A DNA stretch of 64,000 nucleotides from JAGWRA01 sp963711505 (GTDB lineage: Bacteria; Acidobacteriota; Vicinamibacteria; Vicinamibacterales; CAVVIG01). The stretch lies in NCBI GenBank assembly GCA_963711505.1, contig CAVQEJ010000006.1, forward strand, positions 1 through 64,000, read 5' to 3'. Of the stretch, positions 56,635 through 64,000 are shown one piece after another (the first letter of the stretch is position 1; the number at the start of each line of letters is the position of its first letter). Made by a program: the position numbers and the translations under genes. The notes under the pieces were generated by a model. The model saw only the letters and a program-made list of their open reading frames with translations, was not told where the DNA came from and made no database searches.

Positions 56635-59600
56635 CGTCGCCGTCTCCGTCGGCGTTCACGTAGTCCTTGCGGCAGATCGACGCGTACGCACAGGTCGTGC
56701 AGAGCCGCGTCTCGGCCGGCCGCGGTGGAAACTCGCCCCGCTCGATGCCGTCGACGGCCTTCAGCAGCCGCTCCTGGGCGTCCTCGAGCTTGCCGGCGAA
56801 GTCCTTCTTCGAGGCCGACAGCGCCACGCCCTGCCGCTTCTCGCCGAACGCCACGTACGCCGCCTCGCCGAACCGCCACGGGCCGTCACTCGCGTCCGCC
56901 AGCTCCTGCTCGGCGCAGATGCCGTAGATCGGCAGCTGCAGCGCCCACTTCTTCGGCGTCGGCCGCGTCCGCTTGTAATCGATCAGCCGGAAGGTGCCGT
57001 CGTCCAGGAGATCGATGCGGTCGGCGTAGCCGCGCAGCGTGACGTCGCGCTCCCGATCCGCGCCGACGAAGTGATAGGCCCCCTCCAGTCCGTACTCCAG
57101 CAGGCGGCGGACCACGCCGGCGCCGCTCCGCGCCTCCAGGAGAAAGACGACGTCGCCCGCGCCCGGCCGCGCCGCCGTGCCCAGCAGCCGGGCCCGCAGG
57201 AACGACGCGTCGACGTCCGACAGCGCCGCGAGCCGCTCGTCGACGACCGTGGCGAAGAGTCCGCGGGCGCGATCGAGCGTCGCGGCCGAGATGGCGCCGC
57301 CGCCACCGGTACTCCACCGCTCGTAGAACGTCTGGAAGACCTCGTGGATGATCCGGCCCTGCGCCAGCGGCGCCAGCACGTCCTCGTCCTCGGGCTCCTC
57401 CTCGAGCCGGAGCACGACCTGCGCGAAGTACTTGAACGGGCACGACAGGTACAGCTCGAGGCGCCCGACCGAGTAGGGCCGCGGCGCGGGCGGGTCGGCC
57501 TGCCCGTGGAACCGGGGCGCGTCGAATCCCGTCCGCGCACGCCGCAGCGCCAGCCACTGCCCCGCGGCCCCGCCCAGCGTCTCGACCGCCGGCTCTTCGG
57601 CCAGCGCCTCGTCGGGGAACAGCCGCACGGGCGGCGGGCCGGCCACCGGCACGTGCGGCACGCCCGCGTCGGCCAGTTCTTCGAGCAGCGCCGACGGCTC
57701 GACGATCGCATCGTCCTCGAGGCGGAAGGCCGAGACCGAGACGTGCGCGCGCGCCAGGCGGAGCAGGTCGTAGAACGCCGCCCGCGCCGCTCCCTGACGA
57801 TCCTTCTCGGACGGCCAGCGCAGCTGCGAGAGCAGCGACAACGGATAGAAGATGTTGCGCGGCGGACGTTCCGGCCACTCGCCGTCGATCAGGCCGACGA
57901 TGTGAATCTCGTCGACGTCGGCGTAGCGGGCGGCCTGCGCGTCGAGCAGGTGGACGCCCTGATGGCCCGTCCCCGGTGCGAAGGTCTGTCCTTCGATCCA
58001 GCGGCGCAGCGTCGCCGCGAGCGCCTCGATGGTGTCGAGCCGGTCGTCGTACTCCGCATATGCATGCGCCAGGGCCTCGATGGCGGCGACGACCGCGGTC
58101 CGGGTGCGCAGCCGCCGCGTGCGGAGCGGATCGTCGGGCCGGGGCGCCCGATCGTGCGCCGACAGGAAATCGAGCAGCGTGCGCAGCTGGCCCGACGCCG
58201 GCGCCGCGTGCCGCAGCGGGTCCAGCGTCCGCGCGGCCTCGACGGCGGCGCCCAGCGCCCCCACCAGCGCCTCGGACGGCGCGCGGCCGTCGGGCGAAGG
58301 CGTCGCCGCCTCCGCGGCCAGCACCTCGAGGAACGCCAGACCGCCGAGGTACCGCTTCTCGCTGAGCCATCGATTGAGAAAGGCCACCGCACCGCCGCCC
58401 ACCGGCCGGCCGCCGATGTCGAAGCGGAAGTGCGGCGAGCGCAGCAGCGCAATCGTCGACTCGCGCGTGTACTCCGACGAGACGAAGTCGAACACGAGGT
58501 CCAGCGCGGCCGCGTACGGCTCGGCTGCGAGCGGCAGGGCATCGAGCGTCTGGTACGGAATCGTGCCGAACACGCCGCGCGCAAGATAGATGTAGGGCAG
58601 CGGCCGCTTGAAGACGACCGCCGTCCGATCGAGCGGCGCCGGCGGCGGTCCCGATCCGGCCGGTTCCCGGCGCGCCGCGCGCAGCCGCCGGGCCAGGCCC
58701 ATCAGCTCTTCCTCACGGTCGCGGGCCAGGAACGCCAGGCCGCCGGCCGGATCGTCGGCCGGCGTCACGAGCACGGGAGGCGGCGCCTCCGGCAGATCGA
58801 CGATCGTCCGTCCCTCGACTTCGTCGAGGTCGGGCAGCCAGTCGTGAATGCGCTCGTGGAAACCCGACGCCAGCAGCTCGCTGGTGGCGACCACGTCGAT
58901 CGCCTCGAGCCCGGGAAGCCGCGTGAGCAGATCGAAATCGGCCTTCCACAGGCCGGGCATGTCGCCGATCCAGTCGCCCGTGGTGACGACGACCCGCCGC
59001 AACGGCTCGACGGCCGGCTCCGCGATGAGCTGCGCCCGGAGCAGGTGCTCGTCGACGGCGCCCGATGCGGCCGCCCGCGCCTCGTAGCCGCGGTACGTCG
59101 CGGTCAGGAATCGGGTCTGCCGCAGCAGCCGCTGCGCACCGCGGTCGTCCTCGTCCCGGGCGAGCTCCTCGCTCAGCACCCGCTCGAAGGCCTCCACCGT
59201 CTCCTGCCGCCGGCGGAGCTGATCGGTACAGATCCAGCATGGCGGCGATGAGGCCAGGCCGGAGGGCGAAGGGCGGTGCGGCGCCGTCGGCCTCGGCCTG
59301 GCGGGCCGCCGCCGCCAGAAGCACTTCCCGCTCGAAGCCGTCGAGGCGCCGGGGAGGATGCGCCAGGCGCAGGCGGAGCGCTTCGTACCAGTCGTCACGG
59401 GTCAGCAGATCGGGCAGCAGGAGGGCCCGGCGCCCGGCGCCCGCGGCTCCGTCCGGGCCGAGGCCGAACGCCAGGTTCTCCAGCGTGCGACGGAGCTGGC
59501 GTGCCGCGCCGCGCGTGGGGACGAGCACGGCACTGCCGCGGACGTCGGCGACGGCCGGCCCGCGGACGAGGGCGGCAATGATGCGTTGAAACGCCCGGAG

Positions 59601-59642
59601 GTCCGGTGCGCGAATCAGACGGGTCCGACGAGGTGTGATCAC
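56624..59642 (-). CDS. addB: AddB-like nuclease subunit with iron-sulfur staple, one frameshift
   Basis: About 1005 residues. GTG start at 59642 overlaps the previous stop (GTGA). N-terminal VLVPTRGAARQLRRTLENLA, then a shift near 59230 joins AAMLDLYR to QLRRRQETVEAFERVLSEEL. The middle is a degenerate helicase (VVFKRPLPYIYLARGVFGTI, DEIHIVGLIDGEWPERPPRN). The C-terminal nuclease has RGYADRIDLLDDGTFRLIDY with KR (D and DYK residues) and the cluster cysteines LYLSCPFKYFAQ plus LCTTCAYASICRKDY, matching the 4Fe-4S staple of AddB. Partner of AddA. Confidence 0.85.
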
Positions 59643-61087
59643 TGCAGCTCGGGAGGTCGGGACAGGTCCTCCATGTCGCGGCGCGCGCGCTCGACCAGCA
59701 TCAGCGCACCGGCGGCCGCCGACGAAGCGTTCCAGGCCCGGTCGAGGTTGCCCGACATCGTCGCCTCGAGCCGGATGGAGGCCGCCTGCTCGCCGAGGCG
59801 GGCCGCACTCAGCAGCAGTTCGTGCACGTCCTTCAGCTCCGGCGGCGGATCGATCACGGCGAGCCGGCGCAGGGCGACGCCCAGCGAGTGCTCGAGCGGA
59901 CCGAGCTCCGTGACGTCCGGCCCGGCCAGCGCCTTGATGGCGTCGAGCGGGCGCGTGGCGCGCGCGAACGCCTCGAGCACATGCCGGATCTCGTGACGGT
60001 ACTGCTTCAGCGCCTGCTGGCGAAGCTGCCAGCGATCGCGCTCCAGCCGCAGCGTGCGTGCCGCCTCGAGCGTCTGCTGCAGCGTCTCGACCAGGGCGCT
60101 GAAGGCGTTCGGCCGTCGGTGTCCCCACGCCGTGTCACGGCGGCGCACCCGATCGAGCACGGCCTGCACGCCGCGGACGTCGGCGCGGCCGGCGCGGCTG
60201 CTCGCCTGCTCGATCGACGACCGGGCCAGGTCGCTGTAGTCACGCTGCCACCGGAGCTCGGCGGTGAGCACGGACTCCACCGTCCGGCGGGTGCGCCGCA
60301 CCCAGTCGGACGGCAGCGAGTCGGCCGCCGCCGACAGCCGGTCGTCGGCGAGACGATAGAGCGACATCCGATCGGCGGCCGTGTCGCTGAGCCGGGCGAC
60401 CGCCAGCACCTGCTCGATGGCGTCCTTCAGCGTCGGCAGGGGCAGCGGCTTCACGACCGGCGGCGGCGCGATGCCGGCCACCAGGCTGAACTTGAACTGG
60501 TGCGCGCCCTCCGATGCCTGCAGCCCGGCAATCGTCTGGTCCAGCAGATCGAGGATCTCGCGGACGTTCGCGGCCCGGTATCCGAAGTGATTGCGCGGCC
60601 AGTCGGCGACCGTCGCGCGGATCGACTCGGCCAGCTGCAGACGTCTGGCCGGGTCGGCCGCCTTCGTCATGGCGTCGATCGACCGGGCGACCTGCGAGGT
60701 GAGCGCCGCGTAGTCGTCGTGGGCGCGGGTCGCCACGTACCGCTGGTAGCGGATCGAGTCGGCGTAGCGGTCCGTCCGCGTCCAGTCGACGGCGCTCGCG
60801 GGGATGTTCACCAGGTGCAGTTCGGGCACGCTGGTGAGCGGGCCGACCGGCATCGAGAACACCACCCGGTTGCCGACGCGCGCGTACTCGCCGTAACTGA
60901 CGAGCGCGGTCCCGTCGTGGAGGAACAGCCGGAAGATCGTCGGATCGGTCGGGGCTGCGGCGAGCCGGGGCACGCCGCCCGGCAGCCCGGCAGCCACCAG
61001 GAGCGCGCACACGATGATGCGGAACCGGAGACGCGCGGCTGGCTGGCGTGGCAGGGTGCCGGCACGCAGGAACACGCCGCTGTCCAT
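59639..61087 (-). CDS. Exported helical protein of unknown function, first gene of the addBA operon
   Basis: 482 residues from the ATG at 61087. The N-terminus has a basic patch and hydrophobic run (RIIVCALLVAAGLPGGVPRLAAA), a signal peptide. The mature part starts with a short beta region (TIFRLFLHDGTALVSYGEYA, VVFSMPVGPLTSVPELHLVN, containing a VDWTRTDRYADSIRYQRYVA segment in two parts) and continues as long charged helices. No family recognised. Its stop overlaps the addB GTG start, so an envelope protein is translationally coupled to a recombination nuclease, an odd pairing. Confidence 0.7.
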   Translation of the reverse strand: MDSGVFLRAGTLPRQPAARLRFRIIVCALLVAAGLPGGVPRLAAAPTDPTIFRLFLHDGTALVSYGEYARVGNRVVFSMPVGPLTSVPELHLVNIPASAVDWTRTDRYADSIRYQRYVATRAHDDYAALTSQVARSIDAMTKAADPARRLQLAESIRATVADWPRNHFGYRAANVREILDLLDQTIAGLQASEGAHQFKFSLVAGIAPPPVVKPLPLPTLKDAIEQVLAVARLSDTAADRMSLYRLADDRLSAAADSLPSDWVRRTRRTVESVLTAELRWQRDYSDLARSSIEQASSRAGRADVRGVQAVLDRVRRRDTAWGHRRPNAFSALVETLQQTLEAARTLRLERDRWQLRQQALKQYRHEIRHVLEAFARATRPLDAIKALAGPDVTELGPLEHSLGVALRRLAVIDPPPELKDVHELLLSAARLGEQAASIRLEATMSGNLDRAWNASSAAAGALMLVERARRDMEDLSRPPELQ

Positions 61088-61393
61088 GGATGTCCAAGCG
61101 TAGTGTGCCGGTCTGCGGCAGTCAAGCGACCGTCGCAAGGCTCGGCGGGAGCGCCGCATCGCACACCAGAATCACAGGCGACGCGGCTCGACTGTGGAAA
61201 ACATGTGGATGGACGGTGCATATGCTGTGGACGGTGCGTCGCGGAAAATAAATTCCGTCGCGAATCGCACGCAATCGTGCCCGTCGCGTCCTGTGGATTG
61301 AATCTTCGCGCGTGGTTTCGCTTGATCTGCGCGCAGGGACGCGTAAGATTGTGGCCCGTCACCAATGCAGGAAAGCGCCGGGTCAAACGTATC
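61088..61393. other. AT-richer intergenic region with phased TGTGGA repeats
   Basis: Divergent spacer. Four direct TGTGGA hexamers start at 61193, 61204, 61226 and 61292, that is 11, 22 and 66 bases apart, all multiples of 11. CGGAA-AATAAA-TTCCG (61241-61256) is a perfect dyad with an AT core, and TGGACGGTGC is repeated at 61210 and 61228. It resembles a regulatory or replication-initiator binding region but has no dnaA neighbour. Confidence 0.5.
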
Positions 61394-61612
61394 GTGAACA
61401 CGTCCGTACATCGCTTCAATGAATCCATCGGTGGCCGCGATTATCTGATCGAGGCCACGCTCGTTGCCGACGATCGATGGCGCGCCTACCTCGTGCGCGT
61501 CCCGGGCGTGCCAACTGCTCTGATGCCGTTCTACGGGCCCACGCCCGAAGAGGCGGCCCGACACCTCTGCGACTGGCTCACCCGCGCATATGGTGCGTTG
61601 AGCGGCCATTGA
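61394..61612 (+). CDS. Small conserved-looking protein, unknown function
   Basis: 72 residues from a GTG at 61394; a TTG at 61350 in the same frame is the alternative. Content is strand-helix-like: RDYLIEATLVADDRWRAYLV, then PGVPTALMPFYGPTPEEAAR and HLCDWLTRAYGAL. The arrangement (two strands, a loop, and a helix with T-P-E-E-A) recalls the compact HicB-like antitoxin fold, but no toxin gene adjoins and homology is not shown. Its stop overlaps a possible ATG of the asparaginase gene. Confidence 0.6.
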   Translation: MNTSVHRFNESIGGRDYLIEATLVADDRWRAYLVRVPGVPTALMPFYGPTPEEAARHLCDWLTRAYGALSGH

Positions 61613-61638
61613 TGCTGCAGACGAAGATGAGGATCAGA

Positions 61639-62770
61639 ATGAGGAGTTCGTTGCGGCCGCTCCGCAGCCCCCGCCGGCCTTCCCTGCTGGCCATCGGCAT
61701 CCTGACCGCCCTCGTCGGCTTCCCGGGAGTGAGCCTGTCGCAGCCGGCCCCCGCGGCGGCGCCGAAGCCGCGCGTCCGACTCGTGGCCACCGGCGGCACG
61801 ATCTCGAACAAGGTCGGCGGGCGCCTGACGGCCGTGCAGCTGGTGAAGGAGGTCCCCGGCCTCGACCAGTACAGTCACGCCGGAATTCGAGCAGTTCACG
61901 AACACGGCGAGCAGCTACGTGACGCTGCAGCAGTGGGTCGGCCTCACCCACCGCATCAACGAGCTCTTCCGGACCGACCCTGGCCTGGCCGGCATCGTCG
62001 TGACCAGCGGTACCGACACCCTCGAGGAGGTCGCCTACTTCCTCGATCTCACCGTCCACAGCGACAAGCCGGTCGTCGTCGTCGGGTCGATGCGCAACCC
62101 GAGCACGCTCGGCTACGAAGGGGCGGCCAACCTGCTCGACGCCTTCCGGGTCGCCGCCGATCCCGAATCGCGCGGCAAGGGCGTGCTGGTCGTGCTGAAC
62201 GACGACATCAACGCCGCGCGCGAGGTCACCAAGACCGACGCGCTCCGGCTCGACACCTTCAGGACGCGCGGATACGGCGTGCTCGGCTACGTCGACCACG
62301 ATCGGATCACCTACTACCGGAACGTCATCCGCAAACACACGGCCGGGAGCGAGTTCGACGGTGCCGATCTGACCTATCCGATGCCGCGTGTCGACGTCCT
62401 CTGGGTGTACCAGGGGGCGACTGCCGACCTGATCAAGGCGGCCGTGGACCTGGGTGCGAAGGGGATCGTCATGGCGACGGCCGGGGCCGGCGCCACCAGC
62501 GGCAACCAGGAGGAGGGGATCGCGTACACCCTGAAGAAAGGCGTCATTGTCGTGATCACCACCCGGACCGGGAGCGGCCGCATCGCCCCACGCAACGGGC
62601 CGCGCCAGCCGCCCACCCAGGGTCCGTTCGCCGGCTTGACGATGGCGGAGCTGCATCGGCAGATCGCAGGCGAGGACCTCGCCCCGGTGAAGGCGCGCAT
62701 CCTGCTGATGCTGGCGCTGACGAAGACGCACGACCCGGCGGCGATCCAGCGGATGTTCGAGGAATACTGA
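61639..62770 (+). CDS. Type II-like L-asparaginase, exported, one frameshift
   Basis: About 377 residues. The ATG at 61639 has GAGG at good distance and is followed by a signal peptide (SLLAIGILTALVGFPGVSLS). Catalytic threonines lie in RLVATGGTISNKVGG and IVVTSGTDTLEEVAYFLDL; VVVVGSMRNPSTLGYEGAAN and KGIVMATAGAGATSGNQEEG complete the asparaginase/glutaminase fold. One shift near 61872 restores VTPEFEQFTNTASSYVTLQ. Periplasmic hydrolysis of asparagine (possibly glutamine) to the acid and ammonia. Earlier in-frame ATGs (61612, 61627) are possible. Confidence 0.85.
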
Positions 62771-62787
62771 TCGCGACAGCCGATCCA

Positions 62788-62817
62788 TTGACCCCTTACC
62801 CACCACCCGGCTAAAAT
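62788..62817 (+). promoter_or_regulatory. Promoter of tRNA-Ala
   Basis: TTGACC (62788-62793) and TAAAAT (62812-62817) are 18 bases apart, and the predicted start lies about 20 bases before the tRNA. Confidence 0.7.
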
Positions 62818-62844
62818 ACTTCTTTGCCCAGCGCGGCAACGAGT

Positions 62845-62920
62845 GGGCCTGTAGCGCAGTTGGGAGCGCGCCTGAATGGCATTCAGGAGGTCACGGGTTC
62901 GACTCCCGTCAGGTCCACCA
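62845..62920 (+). tRNA. tRNA-Ala (anticodon GGC)
   Basis: 76 bases with encoded CCA. Acceptor GGGCCTG pairs with CAGGTCC (one G-U). D-arm GCGC-AGTTGGGA-GCGC; anticodon stem CCTGA/TCAGG with loop ATGGCAT, giving anticodon GGC for GCC alanine codons; T-arm ACGGG-TTCGACT-CCCGT. All standard invariant positions fit. Confidence 0.95.
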
Positions 62921-63070
62921 TCCTTCCTTCTTCCTCTCAGACCACCCATTCAGCTCCGTGAACCGGTGTCAGGCGCCTCCTGAGATGTGCGCCCTGCCGG
63001 GGTGCTGCACGCTCTCCCTCGACACGCGCCGTCCGCCCTCCGCGACCGTGCTAGAGTCGTCGCATCCGTC

Positions 63071-63856
63071 ATGGACATGCCCGCCATTGCGACCGAAGGC
63101 CTGACACGCCGCTTCGGTGACTTCGTCGCCGTCGACGACGTGAACCTGCGGGTGGCGGCGGGGCAGTTCTTCGGCTTCCTGGGGCCGAACGGCGCCGGCA
63201 AGTCGACGACCATCCGCATGCTGACGGGCCTGTTGGCCCCGACGACCGGGACGATCGAGATTCTCGGACGCGACATGGCGGACCGGCCCGTGGACGTCAA
63301 GCGGCAGATCGGCGTCGTGCCGGAGGGGATGGCGCTGTTCGGCCGGCTGACCGGAGCCGAATACCTGACCTTTGTCGGCCGCATGTACGGCCTCGACCGC
63401 GACACGACGGCGCAGCGGACGGGCGAGCTCCTCGACTTCATGCAGCTGGCCGACGAACCGCGGAAGCTCGTCGCCGACTACTCGCACGGGATGCAGAAGA
63501 AGCTGGCGCTCGCGGCGGCGGTCATTCATGCGCCGCGCGTGCTCTTCCTGGACGAGCCGTTCGAGGGCGTGGACGCCGTCGCCTCGAACACGCTGAAGGC
63601 GATGCTGCAGCGGATGATCGCCCGCGGCGCGACGATCTTCCTGACCTCGCACGTCCTGGAGATCGTCGAGCGCCTCTGCAGCCACGTCGCGATCATCCAT
63701 CAGGGCCGGCTCGTCGCGCAGGGGTCGATCGAAGAGCTGCGCGCCGGCGTCAGCGGCGGGCCGGAGACGGGCGGCACGCTGACGCTCGAACAGATCTTCC
63801 TGCAGATCGTCGGCGGCTCGCGCACCGGCGAGCAGGAGCTCTCGTGGCTCGGCTAG
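63071..63856 (+). CDS. ABC transporter ATP-binding protein
   Basis: 261 residues from the ATG at 63071. Walker A is FLGPNGAGKSTTIRMLTGLL, the Q-loop lies in KRQIGVVPEGMALFGRLT, the signature is DYSHGMQKKLALAAAVIHAP (SHGMQKK in place of LSGGQ) and Walker B is VLFLDEPFEGVDAVAS with the switch His in IFLTSHVLEIVERL. It belongs to the DRA/ABC-2 exporter class. The overlapping downstream frame is probably its membrane partner. The substrate is not evident. Confidence 0.9.
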   Translation: MDMPAIATEGLTRRFGDFVAVDDVNLRVAAGQFFGFLGPNGAGKSTTIRMLTGLLAPTTGTIEILGRDMADRPVDVKRQIGVVPEGMALFGRLTGAEYLTFVGRMYGLDRDTTAQRTGELLDFMQLADEPRKLVADYSHGMQKKLALAAAVIHAPRVLFLDEPFEGVDAVASNTLKAMLQRMIARGATIFLTSHVLEIVERLCSHVAIIHQGRLVAQGSIEELRAGVSGGPETGGTLTLEQIFLQIVGGSRTGEQELSWLG

Positions 63857-64000
63857 GGCTCGCACCGGAATCGCGCGGACAGTTCGCCGCCCTCGCCCGG
63901 CTCCAGTGGCAGGCCTTCGTCAATACCTCGTTCCGCACGCCCCGGAGCCGTCTCGAGCTGCTCGCCCGCGTTCCCGTGGCGCTCTCGTTCGCGGCCTTCG
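63844..64000 (+). CDS. Probable ABC transporter permease, right-edge partial
   Basis: GTG at 63844 overlaps the end of the ATP-binding gene by 13 bases. The visible 52 codons read VARLGLAPESRGQFAALARL, then QWQAFVNTSFRTPRSRLELL and a hydrophobic start of a helix (VPVALSFAAF). The ARLQWQAFVNTxRxxRGR-like N-terminus is usual for ABC-2-type permeases beside such ATPases. It runs off the window. Confidence 0.65.
   Translation, partial: MARLGLAPESRGQFAALARLQWQAFVNTSFRTPRSRLELLARVPVALSFAAF

Noticed and set aside
54424..59251. Two very long plus-strand frames (872 and 919 codons) opposite addA and addB
   Set aside because: Repetitive Arg/Glu/Gln/Val-rich translations without motifs, opposite genes with full helicase and nuclease motif sets.
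61193..61300. Chromosomal origin of replication
   Set aside because: TGTGGA motifs are only 6-7 of 9 matches to DnaA boxes and no dnaA, dnaN, gyrB, rpmH or parAB gene is nearby; kept only as a phased-repeat observation.

Overview
The window is one contiguous stretch of a high-GC (by eye about two thirds G+C) Gram-negative chromosome. The gene content points to Acidobacteriota, most likely a Vicinamibacterales-type member: a VPS10/BNR-repeat secreted 'glycosyl hydrolase', TonB-dependent receptors with an N-terminal carboxypeptidase-regulatory-like domain, a DUF3311 + sodium:solute symporter pair, an asd-lysC-dap operon using the succinylase route, and dispersed GGGGCTCCGCCCC-type intergenic repeats. 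The phylum assignment is inference from family content, not from a marker gene. No phage, IS element or CRISPR array is present.

Layout. 1-2956: lower-GC, badly frameshifted area with a secreted protein of unknown function (cut by the left edge) and a GT-C glycosyltransferase. 2957-3180: a structured dispersed repeat. 3316-6573: large intact BNR-repeat secreted protein. 7477-10858: the most distinctive locus, a MerR regulator, a textbook MerR operator/promoter, a secreted Cys/His-rich small protein and a TonB receptor carrying the CxxxM and HxM copper ligands known from OprC. 11059-17760: symporter pair, class V aminotransferase, YgjP-type metallopeptidase, malic enzyme, small membrane protein. 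18125-24268: two tandem paralogous TonB receptors (the second collapsed), an alcohol dehydrogenase remnant and a divergent nickel/cobalt permease. 24305-34970: small metabolic genes (panE, HIBADH-like, namZ, LOG, AHSA1-like, FAD oxidoreductase, pyk, O-methyltransferase, AhpD-like, amidase with a tiny partner). 35024-41353: minus-strand lysine operon asd-lysC-dapB-dapA-dapD-dapE-like, preceded by a promoter, a possible leader peptide and a strong terminator inside the leader. 41448-50000: alpha/beta hydrolase, cydAB with a small membrane ORF, OsmC, two M16 peptidases, Mrp. 50150-53041: small membrane and zinc-ribbon proteins, YidD, an orphan DnaJ-type zinc-finger protein. 53271-61087: addA/addB recombination nuclease downstream of an unknown secreted protein. 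61394-64000: small conserved protein, L-asparaginase, tRNA-Ala(GGC), start of an ABC exporter.

Quality caveat: about twenty genes that are otherwise full length are split by one or a few single-base frameshifts, several at short homopolymers and some compensating each other within 100 bases. This looks like residual indel error in a long-read or metagenomic consensus rather than mass gene decay. Such genes are listed once, over their whole span, with the approximate shift positions. The GT-C glycosyltransferase and the second tandem TonB receptor are damaged enough to be called pseudogenes, pending better sequence.
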